Below, piece after piece: positions 6,201 through 13,380 of a DNA stretch of 17,607 nucleotides. Below the pieces are notes generated by a model, which had not been told where the DNA came from, searched no databases, and saw only the letters and a program-made list of their open reading frames with translations. The stretch comes from Spirochaetaceae bacterium. Lineage in GTDB: Bacteria; Spirochaetota; Spirochaetia; Treponematales; Breznakiellaceae. The stretch lies in contig JAITXS010000119.1 in the NCBI GenBank assembly GCA_031284645.1, forward strand, positions 1 to 17,607. The letters are read 5' to 3'. A program made the translations under genes and the position numbers. Position 1 is the stretch's first letter. Each line of letters starts with the position of its first letter.

Positions 6201-7259
6201 ATGAATTTAAAACGATATTTGAATGTTTGCTTTGTCTGCTTGTTATTAATAAATATATCCTGTGCCTCTCCACCCGCGCGGGATGAAAACGAGGATGTTT
6301 TAGCCGGAAGTCTTAACGGGGAAGATACGGATCATTTTGAATTCATTAAAAGTCCGCTTGAGGAAGAAAATCTCCCGGTAGTTTCTTTTAACGAAATTTG
6401 GGCTTATGTGGTGAGCGGTAAAGAACAGGCACTTAAACCCGGACTTCCCCTGTCTGATATCGTATATTTTGGTGCGGAAGTCGACAGTTACGGACATCTT
6501 GAAAATATCCCCCTGCGGAAGAAACTCCCCGCTTTTCGGGGGTCTGTCCATATATCAATTGTCTGTAATAGCAGAGGGCTTACTCATTTTGTCATTGAAC
6601 CGGAAAGTGCCGCCCGGAAAATTCTTGTTGATGAAATTCTGGACGCCGCTAAAAATTATGATGGCCTTAATATTGATATGGAACTTGTTCCCGAACGGGA
6701 CTCCGGTAATTTTTTGTCGTTTTTAGCGGAACTTCACGCCGGTATCGGGGACAAAAAGATCTTTTCTGTCTGCGTGCCGGCGAGAACACAGCCGGGCGGC
6801 ACATATGATTATGTAAAAATCGCATCTATTTCTGATAAAGTATTTGTTATGGCTTATGATGAGCACTGGTCAACAAGTAAGCCGGGCCCTATTGCCTCAA
6901 TGCAATGGTGTAAGGCTGTCTCGGACTATGCCCTTAAAACAATCGGCCTGAAAAAACTGGTAATGGGTATTCCCTTTTATGGCCGTTCATGGGGCGACAG
7001 CAATCCATCACGGGCGATTATCCACGAAACAACCGAGAAAATTAAAAAAGAACATGGCATAGAGGCAATCCGGCGTATAAACGGGATACCGACTTTTAAC
7101 TATGAACTTACGGTAAAAGTACAGGTCTACTACGAAGATGAGTATTCACTTGCCACTCGTGCTGCCCTGTACGACAGGCAAGGCGTCCGGTCAATCGGAT
7201 TTTGGCGGCTCGGTCAGGAAAGCAATGCTGCCTGGTCCGTGCTTCAACTAACAAAATAA
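6201..7259 (+). CDS. GH18-family glycosidase-like lipoprotein
   Basis: 352 residues. A hydrophobic N-terminus (VCLLLINISC) ends at Cys21, a loose spirochaetal lipobox, so the protein is probably lipid-anchored in the periplasm or on the surface. The catalytic signature of GH18, DGxxxDxE, is complete as DGLNIDME (Asp154 to Glu161, the presumed acid/base), followed by VFVMAYDEHW (Tyr219, Asp220) and GIPFYGRSW, both standard GH18 barrel strands; the C-terminus has GVRSIGFWRLGQE. Family members cleave beta-1,4-linked N-acetylglucosamine polymers or peptidoglycan-derived chains; the short length with no accessory binding domain is closer to YaaH-like than to secreted chitinases, but the substrate is not determined. 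The start is chosen for the lipoprotein signal; it lies 6 bases after a -10-like box with no Shine-Dalgarno spacing. It converges on the next gene with a 34-base gap. Confidence 0.88.
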   Translation: MNLKRYLNVCFVCLLLINISCASPPARDENEDVLAGSLNGEDTDHFEFIKSPLEEENLPVVSFNEIWAYVVSGKEQALKPGLPLSDIVYFGAEVDSYGHLENIPLRKKLPAFRGSVHISIVCNSRGLTHFVIEPESAARKILVDEILDAAKNYDGLNIDMELVPERDSGNFLSFLAELHAGIGDKKIFSVCVPARTQPGGTYDYVKIASISDKVFVMAYDEHWSTSKPGPIASMQWCKAVSDYALKTIGLKKLVMGIPFYGRSWGDSNPSRAIIHETTEKIKKEHGIEAIRRINGIPTFNYELTVKVQVYYEDEYSLATRAALYDRQGVRSIGFWRLGQESNAAWSVLQLTK

Positions 7260-7293
7260 ACGCCAATAGTCTTGGGGAAATAGGGACAGCTTA

Positions 7294-8169
7294 TCATGCT
7301 GCGCGCCGTGCGTTGATAAAGGTTTCGACTTCTTCGATAATGGTCAGCACGGTTTCCCGAGGCACAAGATTCCCGCTAAAACGGATTGTGTCACATTTTT
7401 GAAAAAATTCAGAAAAATACCGGGGATAATAATTTTCATCAAGCCCTGAATCTTTGGGCAGGGTAATAGCAAGAAATTCAAGAGGAACCATTGAACGGCA
7501 GTCAATATTAAAGAAATTATCCAGAAATATTCTTAATTCGTTTGAAATTCCGCTAAGGGCGAGCTGCGCACTGATACTGTCTTTCTCTAAATTGGCTTTT
7601 AATTTTTTAATTGTTTTTTGTGTTTGGCGGATGATGCGTTTTTGTTTTATTTTTAATTTCAGGCCAAAAAATATATTCCCGCCGCGCGTAAAAAACAACA
7701 GGATAAATGCTGCCAAAATGATGATACCAAATACAAGCGCGCTTATAATCCACAGAGTGCCCGGAACGCTCAGCGGGGAAGCGGCGGGAGAGAGTACCAT
7801 CGCGTGAGGAGAATTCTCGAGCAGAGAGGCGACGTATACTTCAAGCCCTGAAAGTGTTTTACCGTTGACAAAAATCGGCGGCACTTTCACGATTCCTGTT
7901 TTAAACACCTGAAAATCAACGATGAGCTGCCTGTCTTTGATTTCTATGGCATTGATAACGATATCATCTGATTTTGAAAGCTTATCCACAGGAAGAAAAC
8001 TGTCTTTTTGGTCGAAGAAAAGTCCGTCCAAAGGGTATATCAGTCTGCCCTTGTCCCCGATATAAATTGTCTGGGGGATTTGATAAGGCATACGTGCGCC
8101 CGGCTCCCCGGCAAAAAGCCCGGTTCCCGACAAAAGGAGGAACAACGAAAAAAGATATATTTTTAACAA
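7294..8169 (-). CDS. Membrane protein with signal peptide, one TM helix and cytoplasmic tail (BatD-like architecture)
   Basis: About 291 residues from a TTG start at 8169, chosen because GGGAG lies six bases upstream and a signal peptide (IYLFSLFLLLSGTGLFA) follows directly. The frame is open up to 8340, but that upstream part has no signal character. The mature part has a periplasmic region (about 22-135, with TIYIGDKGRLIYPLDG), a single TM helix at about 137-160 and a basic cytoplasmic tail (KLKIKQKRIIRQTQKTIKKLKANL, residues about 170-193) leading to a helical domain with NIDCRSMVPLEFL. The order (periplasmic beta-rich part, one TM, helical tail) recalls BatD/DUF4381 proteins of MoxR-Bat aerotolerance loci, but no other Bat gene is nearby and I do not recognise the family firmly. 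Confidence 0.65.
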   Translation of the reverse strand: MLKIYLFSLFLLLSGTGLFAGEPGARMPYQIPQTIYIGDKGRLIYPLDGLFFDQKDSFLPVDKLSKSDDIVINAIEIKDRQLIVDFQVFKTGIVKVPPIFVNGKTLSGLEVYVASLLENSPHAMVLSPAASPLSVPGTLWIISALVFGIIILAAFILLFFTRGGNIFFGLKLKIKQKRIIRQTQKTIKKLKANLEKDSISAQLALSGISNELRIFLDNFFNIDCRSMVPLEFLAITLPKDSGLDENYYPRYFSEFFQKCDTIRFSGNLVPRETVLTIIEEVETFINARRAA

Positions 8170-8359
8170 ATTCGCTCCCGCCTTTTCACTCCTTATGTCT
8201 TTTAAAGCATAGCATATTCCCCAAGACAATGTATATCGCGGGAAGCGTACGGAGAAGCCTTCAGGGAAGTGCGAAGCAGCCGACTCAGCCATGTGCAGCT
8301 CCACGCCGCTGCTGCGGGCGCAGCACACGGCGAGGGTCATGGGGTCTAAATAGGATCTT

Positions 8360-8384
8360 GGGTATTGGGGTATGGGGTATGGGG
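8360..8384 (+). repeat. Four-run G tract (G-quadruplex motif), plus strand
   Basis: GGG, GGGG, GGGG, GGGG separated by loops of 4, 3 and 3 bases (TATT, TAT, TAT); a fifth GGG follows at 8390-8392. It looks like a degenerate minisatellite of GGGTAT units. It lies downstream of the 8498 gene, on the strand opposite to that gene's coding strand. Confidence 0.85.
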
Positions 8385-8389
8385 TTATA

Positions 8390-8412
8390 GGGTATAGTTT
8401 TTATCAGAAATC
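8390..8412 (+). repeat. Shared repeat block, copy 1
   Basis: Begins GGGTATAGTTTTTATC and continues AGAAATC; it matches 16568-16590 with a single difference. A shorter related copy (GGGTAGAGTTCTTATC) lies at 8456-8471. Confidence 0.85.
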
Positions 8413-8447
8413 TTTTACCGTACCCAACTCTGCTTTTCCTCAGCTTC

Positions 8448-8483
8448 GGGATAGGGGGTAGAGTTCTTATCTACCCTATACCC
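8448..8483 (-). terminator. Long hairpin after the 8498 gene (possible terminator or cruciform)
   Basis: On the minus strand GGGTATAGGGTAGA (8483-8470), loop TAAGAAC, then TCTACCCCCTATCCC (8462-8448). The inner 7 bp pair perfectly and the outer part pairs with one offset. No U-tract follows, so termination is uncertain. Confidence 0.45.
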
Positions 8484-8498
8484 AGAACCCTACTACCC
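8474..8498 (-). repeat. Four-run G tract starting in the stop codon
   Basis: On the coding strand the stop TAG donates the first G of GGG (8498-8496), followed by GGG at 8490-8488, 8483-8481 and 8476-8474 with loops of 5, 4 and 4 bases. The first 14 bases (TAGGGTAGTAGGGT) are identical after the second paralogue. Confidence 0.85.
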
Positions 8499-9694
8499 TA
8501 GCGCACACAGAATGCGGGGGCAAGGCCGCCGTCATCACTGCCTACGATTGTGTAAGCAGCGCTGCCATTGGAAGACACGCTGCAAAAACCGTAGGAATTG
8601 CCGGAATAAGGCGAAGCCTCCCAATACGAATAAGCGCTCCCCTTCGAATTATACTTTATTCGCTTAAGGTCGCTGTTATAATACTCCAAATATGCTTGAT
8701 TAGTCACATCTTCCACGGTGGTCTTAGAATAAGCTCCATAGCTGTACGGGCCATTGCCAAACATCTCCCACTCTGTCGGCAGCCAGAGTTTGTCTGTTAT
8801 GATGTCAAGATCTCTTTGAGCTGTATTACATATTTTGCGCGTCGGCCCCCAGATGATAGTATCATCATCCACCGGTACACCGGCGTCTTGCAGCCCCGCG
8901 ATAAAAGACGACGTAAGATAGAGCTGCATCTCGCTCCCCACATACGCCTGAGGATAAATACCCTTTATACTCCGCTGAACAGGCAGATTCTGAAATTGCA
9001 TTACGATATGTGCAAACGGTTCATCCACGCCCCCTTGATATAAAGCGTTATTGGCCCCCGGGTTAAACGAGTTTATCCCCACTACAATCAAACGCAAAAG
9101 TTTCCCGTTTACTCCCAAGTCATCATTGGCGATCCGGGTGCTCAAAGCTCCCTGATTGGGCACTGCCTCATCATCCATCACGCTCAGGTCCGGCAGATCC
9201 AGGTAATCTCCCAGCTTTATCCCGTCACCCACCAGGGCAGGGTCGAGCCTGTCAAGATACTCATGTATCCGGACAAATATGTCTTCCACCAAATTTTTAT
9301 CCGTGCCTTGTGCGCTGAATTTTACCGCTAAATCAGGGCTGTCGATTAACACCCTGAGATCGCAAACCGCCGATATTCTCGTGCCGTTTATACGCGCTGT
9401 TATTACCGCACGCCCCCCTCCCACCGGCGTTACCATTCCGCTGCTGCTGTCTACGCTCGCCACACGCCTGTCGCTTGATTCCCAGCTTATACTTTGATTC
9501 GCCGCGTTAAGCGGATGTACTGCCGCGCTGAGCAAAATCGGATCACTCCCCGCTTCCGCGATTATACTTGTTTTATTCAGTCTTATCTCGTTTACTCTCG
9601 CCTGTGCAGCCCCCGAACCGTTTATACACGATATTCCCGGCCATACTACTGCCGCCACAAGCAATACGATCGTTGATCTCACTGTTACTCTCAT
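8498..9694 (-). CDS. Lipoprotein: Big_2 Ig-like domain plus DUF6273/C-type-lectin-like C-terminal domain
   Basis: 398 residues. A signal peptide ends at Cys23 (WPGISC), a plausible lipobox. Residues 34-115 form a bacterial Ig-like Big_2 domain (INEIRLNKTS-like opening, ISWESSDRRVASVD, GMVTPVGGGRAVITA). The region from about 205 to the end (FNPGANNALYQGG, VMQFQNLPVQR, AYVGSEMQLYL, DKLWLPTEWEMFG, YWEASPYSGN, GLAPAFCVR) has the motif order of DUF6273-type proteins, which share features of the C-type-lectin/FGE fold. AAGGAG stands 8 bases before ATG 9694, and a strong promoter lies 213 bases further up. A second copy starts beyond the right edge (16767 onward); the two match closely in the central part and diverge in the last 40 residues except for the terminal PAFCV. 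Likely role is a surface adhesin or ligand-binding protein; ligand unknown. Confidence 0.8.
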   Translation of the reverse strand: MRVTVRSTIVLLVAAVVWPGISCINGSGAAQARVNEIRLNKTSIIAEAGSDPILLSAAVHPLNAANQSISWESSDRRVASVDSSSGMVTPVGGGRAVITARINGTRISAVCDLRVLIDSPDLAVKFSAQGTDKNLVEDIFVRIHEYLDRLDPALVGDGIKLGDYLDLPDLSVMDDEAVPNQGALSTRIANDDLGVNGKLLRLIVVGINSFNPGANNALYQGGVDEPFAHIVMQFQNLPVQRSIKGIYPQAYVGSEMQLYLTSSFIAGLQDAGVPVDDDTIIWGPTRKICNTAQRDLDIITDKLWLPTEWEMFGNGPYSYGAYSKTTVEDVTNQAYLEYYNSDLKRIKYNSKGSAYSYWEASPYSGNSYGFCSVSSNGSAAYTIVGSDDGGLAPAFCVR

Positions 9695-9747
9695 TCATTT
9701 TGCTCCTTGTGTTTTATTATTTATAAAATAAAAACCACAGAGAACGC

Positions 9748-9763
9748 GGAATACAGCTATTCC
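9748..9763 (-). promoter_or_regulatory. Small leader hairpin
   Basis: GGAATA / TATTCC, 6 bp, around CAGC, in the leader of the 8498 gene. Confidence 0.4.
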
Positions 9764-9813
9764 CGTGCCTTGCGGATCATTTTTCTTGAGATTTCGCGCT
9801 TGTATTGCCTCAC

Positions 9814-9860
9814 CTGCCGGAAGTTTAAGAACGGTTTTTACTTAAATACTTCGCCGGCAG
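9814..9860 (-). promoter_or_regulatory. Large interrupted hairpin in the leader
   Basis: On the minus strand CTGCCGG pairs with CCGGCAG, then AAGT with ACTT and TTAAG with CTTAA, with small bulges on one side only; 16 base pairs in all around an 11-base loop. It lies between the promoter and the start codon of the DUF6273-type lipoprotein. Confidence 0.6.
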
Positions 9861-9913
9861 CAGCTCTTAGCCCTGTCTTTTGAATTGTTACTTAATATAT
9901 TGTTAGTATATAT

Positions 9914-9943
9914 ATTATATCTTTGATGTATCCGGTTTGTCAA
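9914..9943 (-). promoter_or_regulatory. Consensus promoter of the DUF6273-type lipoprotein gene
   Basis: TTGACA (9943-9938), an 18-base spacer and TATAAT (9919-9914), both perfect hexamers. Predicted start near 9907 gives a leader of about 210 bases to ATG 9694. Confidence 0.7.
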
Positions 9944-9998
9944 GCGTGAATCGGGGTTTAGGAGGTAGAGAGGGTTTAGTGCTTACAGACATTTCCTG

Positions 9999-10022
9999 CC
10001 CATTCCCCTATACCCGGTACCC
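9999..10022 (-). repeat. Four-run G tract upstream of the lipoprotein promoter
   Basis: Minus strand: GGG, GGG, GGGG, GGG with loops of 4, 4 and 3 bases. It lies about 55 bases upstream of the -35 of the 8498 gene and just before the ligA start region. Confidence 0.75.
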
Positions 10023-10058
10023 TTCCTTAAAATCTCCTGAAATTGCTAAAATAGAGTT

Positions 10059-12050
10059 ATGAAAACGGTACATGAGCTTGAGCTCTTGATCAAGAAATAT
10101 CAGGATTCTTACTATTCAGGTGAAGGGGAAATCTCTGATGCGGAATTCGATGAACTCTGGGATGAGCTCAAACAACGACGGCCCGATAGCCCTCTTCTTG
10201 CGAAAATCGGTGCGGAGCAGACTGATGGTTTCCCCAAGGCGCCTCATATTATTCCGATGGGGAGTCAGGAAAAAGCGGCAAATGAAGGTGAATTCCGTGT
10301 ATGGGCGGAAAAACTTGGGCTGCCTGCTTTTGTGGTTGAATACAAGCTTGACGGGGCGAGTCTTGAGCTTCAGTATGAAAAATCTGTGCTTGTCCGTGCA
10401 ATAAGCCGCGGGGATGGTCTTACAGGAGATCTTATCACGGCAAACGCGTTAAAAATGCAGGGTGTTCTTGCCAAGCTCCCTGTTGACTGGTCCGGGGGTA
10501 TTCGGGGAGAGGTGCTTATGTTCCACGATGTCTGGCAATTAAAATATGCTGATAAAGCAAATTGCCGGAATGCGGCAAACGGCTTAATGCGGCGGAAAGA
10601 CGGGATAGGCTGCGAGGATTTAACGCTTATCTGTTATGACGGAGCGGAAACGGGCAATGAGCATTTTTTTAAAACTGAAGTTGAGAAGATCAACTGGCTT
10701 GAACGATGTGGTTTTTTTGTCCCGCCGATAAAAGAATTTACCAGTATTGATGCTATTATTAATTATCGGGCGGAAATTTCGGCAAAACGGGCGGATTTAG
10801 CGTATGATATTGACGGGCTTGTGGTAAAAGATATCAATACTAATCCGGCAGACCTTAAAAAAGCGCGCCCTGAGCGGCAAATTGCCTTTAAATTTGTGCT
10901 TGAAGAGGCGGTCAGCAGACTTAAAAAGGTTGAATGGAGCGAAAGCGGCGCGACTTATACGCCTATCGGCATTGTTGATCCGGTACGTCTCGCCGGTACC
11001 CTGGTTCAACGCGCTAATCTCAACAACCCCGATGCTATCCGCGCTATGGGGCTTAAAATCGGCTCAAAAGTCGTGATTGTGAAGCGCGGCGAGATTATTC
11101 CAAAAATAGAAAGACTTGCTGAAGAAGGGGAAGCACTCTCGAATTTTAAAGAAATCCGCAAAAAATCACCTGAAATTCCATCCGCGGTTCAAAACGGAAT
11201 CCGTGAGGAACAATCGCCGGATTTGGAGTGCGAAGAACATCCGATCGAATTTCCGCTTATATGCTCTGCCTGCGGCAGCGATCTTGTTGACGGGGGTACC
11301 CGACTCTACTGTCCGAATCCTGCCTGTCCCAAGCGCATATTTCACCGGATCGAAAAGTGGGTTTCAGTCCTTGATATCTATGAATTAGGTGAAAAACTCC
11401 GGCGGCGGCTTTTTGATACGGGCAGGCTGCGGAAAATTTCGGATATTTACACGCTTAACGTTGATGAATTAAACGAATATGAGCGTATGGGAGAGCTTTC
11501 GTCGGCAAAGCTCGTACGGAATTTACAGACAAAGCGAAGTATAACTCTTGCCGCCTTTATCGCGGGTTTTGATCTCGAGGGTATTGGTGAAACTATTATG
11601 GAAAATGTTACTCAGGCAGGTTTTGACACGCTCGAAAAGCTCCGTGCAGCCTCAAGCGAGGAGATTGCCGCAGTTCACGGGCTTGGCAAAATCACTGCAC
11701 GGACTATTGTCGAGGGCTTAAAAGAAACTGCTGCGGATATGGATGCAACGCTCGGGCAGGGCATTATCAGTATAGAGCCGCCGAAACAGGCAGGCGATCT
11801 TCCCCGTGCCGGACAATCATTCTGCTTTACCGGTGAGCTTAAAACGATAAAACGAAGTGAGGCCGGGCTCATGGTTAAATCAGCCGGCGGATCGGTAAAA
11901 TCCTCAGTGGTCAATGGACTCTCGTATCTTGTTACAAACGATATTGAATCAGGGTCCGCAAAAAATAAAAAGGCGCGGGAGCTTGGCATCCCCATTATTA
12001 ACGAGGAAGCATTTTTAAACTTGCTGGGGACTGTGGGCAACGAATCTTAA
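10059..12050 (+). CDS. ligA: NAD-dependent DNA ligase LigA
   Basis: 663 residues, close to the usual 670. Seals nicks in replication and repair using NAD+. Domains in order: Ia (residues about 1-55, YYSGEGEISDAEFDEL); adenylation domain with the active-site Lys96 in YKLDGAS; OB fold (about 300-360); a four-Cys zinc finger (Cys402, Cys405, Cys418, Cys423); helix-hairpin-helix repeats (about 440-580); and a C-terminal BRCT domain (about 590-660, GQSFCFTGELKTIKRSEA). The adenylation domain has NCRNAANGLMRRKDG in place of the common NPRNAAAGSLRQ, a variant I associate with treponemal ligases. No Shine-Dalgarno is seen; a -10-like TAAAAT ends six bases before the ATG. The gene ends 34 bases from the convergent DUF3798 lipoprotein gene. 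Confidence 0.97.
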   Translation: MKTVHELELLIKKYQDSYYSGEGEISDAEFDELWDELKQRRPDSPLLAKIGAEQTDGFPKAPHIIPMGSQEKAANEGEFRVWAEKLGLPAFVVEYKLDGASLELQYEKSVLVRAISRGDGLTGDLITANALKMQGVLAKLPVDWSGGIRGEVLMFHDVWQLKYADKANCRNAANGLMRRKDGIGCEDLTLICYDGAETGNEHFFKTEVEKINWLERCGFFVPPIKEFTSIDAIINYRAEISAKRADLAYDIDGLVVKDINTNPADLKKARPERQIAFKFVLEEAVSRLKKVEWSESGATYTPIGIVDPVRLAGTLVQRANLNNPDAIRAMGLKIGSKVVIVKRGEIIPKIERLAEEGEALSNFKEIRKKSPEIPSAVQNGIREEQSPDLECEEHPIEFPLICSACGSDLVDGGTRLYCPNPACPKRIFHRIEKWVSVLDIYELGEKLRRRLFDTGRLRKISDIYTLNVDELNEYERMGELSSAKLVRNLQTKRSITLAAFIAGFDLEGIGETIMENVTQAGFDTLEKLRAASSEEIAAVHGLGKITARTIVEGLKETAADMDATLGQGIISIEPPKQAGDLPRAGQSFCFTGELKTIKRSEAGLMVKSAGGSVKSSVVNGLSYLVTNDIESGSAKNKKARELGIPIINEEAFLNLLGTVGNES

Positions 12051-12084
12051 CTTGACGGACAGACCTTAATTTCCCGCGATCTTT

Positions 12085-13305
12085 TTAAAATGAAGATTCC
12101 GCACGCTTGAACGCAAAGTATTTTTCCGGCACCTCTTGCCTTGTGGTACGCAGGTACCCGCGTCCGAAAATATAGGTATCCATATAAACCATAATATGAT
12201 TGCGCGCTTCCCTGCCGGTTTCCATATTGATATAGTAGATGCCGTTCCATTGGGAATCGGGAGTAAACTCGCCTAAAGCCATATAAAGATCAACACGGCT
12301 ATGAATGTTCGCTGTCTTATCAATAACACGTTTTGCGAATTCTCCAAGCCCTGCTGACAGGACATAACCAAACGGATATCTCCATGTGCCGAATCTTCCC
12401 GCGCCGCCTTTCTGTACCACGGCTGTTTCAATGTCTTGAAAAATCACGGATAAATCTTCTTTTGCGTTTAAATCTTTTCCTAAATTCAAGTCAAGCGCCT
12501 CGGGATAGCCTACAAGTATTGAGGGTATATCCGCTTCGGCGAACATACCACCGTATTGAAAGAGCTGGCGGAGCAAAGGCCCGGTTTGCGCGTCATTCGT
12601 ACAAAAGAAAAGCGCTTTTTTGCCGTATTTTTCGACCCAGCCGGGCGTATTTTCAAATACATAACGCAGAGTACGCGCTTCGCCTACATCCGATTCCGGA
12701 TCGGGCACTTCAATATATCTAAATTGAAGTCCCAAATCTTTGCAGGCTTCCTCCATAATTTGACGGCGCAGACCAAGGGTATCGTAATCCATATGACGGG
12801 GAAATGAAATGTGGACAAAAGTGTCCGCCCCCATGTTTTTTGCTTCCCAGGGGATAAGATAACCCCGAGAAATAAAATCCTCGCTCACAACAATATCCGC
12901 GGCTTTTTGAATAGTATCGGGTTCCTCGTGCGGTTCACCGACAAAGAGCAATATATCAGGGCGCAGGCTACGGATCCTTAAAAAAGCCTCTGCTGTGCCC
13001 GGAATGCCTTGATTCACTATAATCGCTTTCATTTTAGGATCAGATGCAAGGGCAAGCAGGGAAGCAATCACGACTTCTTCTTGTTCTATAAACTGATCAG
13101 GGTAGCTGACATGCTGAATTATTCCGCCGTTCTCAACAGCTCCGTAACGGGCGATGAGCTCCCTACCTCCCACAAAAGAATCTTCCGAAAGCGTGTCGTC
13201 GCCGCTCATAAGACCAATATGATAATCTGCCGTTTCATTTTTTTTACAGGATGTGTAAATAAAAAACCCGCAGAGAAAAAGAAAGACCAGTCTCAATTTA
13301 TACAA
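12085..13305 (-). CDS. DUF3798 periplasmic-binding-like lipoprotein
   Basis: 406 residues from a TTG start at 13305, chosen because GGGAGG stands five to six bases upstream and the signal sequence begins at once. The signal YKLRLVFLFLCGFFIYTSC ends at Cys20, a spirochaetal-type lipobox. The mature part opens with ADYHIGLMSGDDTLSEDSFVGG, and includes IIVNQGIPGTAEAFLRIRSLRPDILLFVGEP and KALFFCTNDAQTGPLLRQLFQYGG, typical of the DUF3798 family (PF12683), which folds like sugar/solute-binding proteins of ABC importers. No permease or ATPase is next to it, so it may serve a distant importer or act as a sensor; the ligand is unknown. Confidence 0.82.
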   Translation of the reverse strand: MYKLRLVFLFLCGFFIYTSCKKNETADYHIGLMSGDDTLSEDSFVGGRELIARYGAVENGGIIQHVSYPDQFIEQEEVVIASLLALASDPKMKAIIVNQGIPGTAEAFLRIRSLRPDILLFVGEPHEEPDTIQKAADIVVSEDFISRGYLIPWEAKNMGADTFVHISFPRHMDYDTLGLRRQIMEEACKDLGLQFRYIEVPDPESDVGEARTLRYVFENTPGWVEKYGKKALFFCTNDAQTGPLLRQLFQYGGMFAEADIPSILVGYPEALDLNLGKDLNAKEDLSVIFQDIETAVVQKGGAGRFGTWRYPFGYVLSAGLGEFAKRVIDKTANIHSRVDLYMALGEFTPDSQWNGIYYINMETGREARNHIMVYMDTYIFGRGYLRTTRQEVPEKYFAFKRAESSF

Positions 13306-13337
13306 AAAACCCTCCCTTTTTTTAACGAGAATCCCTG

Positions 13338-13366
13338 ACTATAAACCCCCATAGAGATTATGAAAA
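13338..13366 (-). promoter_or_regulatory. Candidate promoter of the DUF3798 gene
   Basis: TTTTCA (13366-13361), a 17-base spacer and TATAGT (13343-13338). The -35 is weak and lies inside the dyad at 13357-13374. Confidence 0.35.
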
Positions 13367-13374
13367 TTCATAAT
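13357..13374. promoter_or_regulatory. 8-bp inverted repeat between Rsm22-like and DUF3798 genes
   Basis: ATTATGAA, two A, TTCATAAT: a perfect dyad. It may be an operator for the DUF3798 gene or the end structure of the gene upstream. Confidence 0.4.
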
Positions 13375-13380
13375 GCCGTG

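Larger units (their letters stand above)
8170..8497. other. 328-base gap: hairpin, G-run tracts and repeats
   Basis: The half near the BatD-like gene contains a hairpin at 8306-8330 (TGCTGC/GCAGCA around GGGC with an outer CCG/CGG pairing). The other half (8358-8498) is the G-run/repeat element downstream of the DUF6273-type lipoprotein gene, described separately. No convincing gene was found here. Confidence 0.6.
9695..10058. other. 364-base divergent gap: structured leader, promoter and G-run tract
   Basis: Most of the gap is the predicted 5' leader of the 8498 gene, with two hairpins and a strong minus-strand promoter. Beyond it is a G/C-run tract and then a weak AT-rich -10-like box (TAAAAT, 10047-10052) six bases before the ligA start. 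No gene was found. Confidence 0.6.

Noticed and set aside
8170..8340. N-terminal extension of the BatD-like protein to an ATG at 8340
   Set aside because: The added residues show no signal or domain, and a TTG with GGGAG in front leads directly into a signal peptide at 8169.
7974..8390. Plus-strand 138-residue reading frame over the start of the BatD-like gene
   Set aside because: It is antisense to a gene with signal peptide and TM helix, has no ribosome site and its translation is low-complexity and basic.
8341..8500. CRISPR array suggested by repeating GGGTAT units
   Set aside because: Units are only 6-8 bases, degenerate and without regular spacers; no cas gene is present.
10217..10500. 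Degraded or defective ligA because the usual NPRNAAAGSLRQ motif is absent
   Set aside because: The replacement is a coherent variant with all other motifs intact, so it looks like a lineage feature and not damage.
11675..12040. Minus-strand 121-residue frame inside ligA
   Set aside because: It lies wholly over the HhH and BRCT coding part of a well-supported gene and has no recognizable motif.
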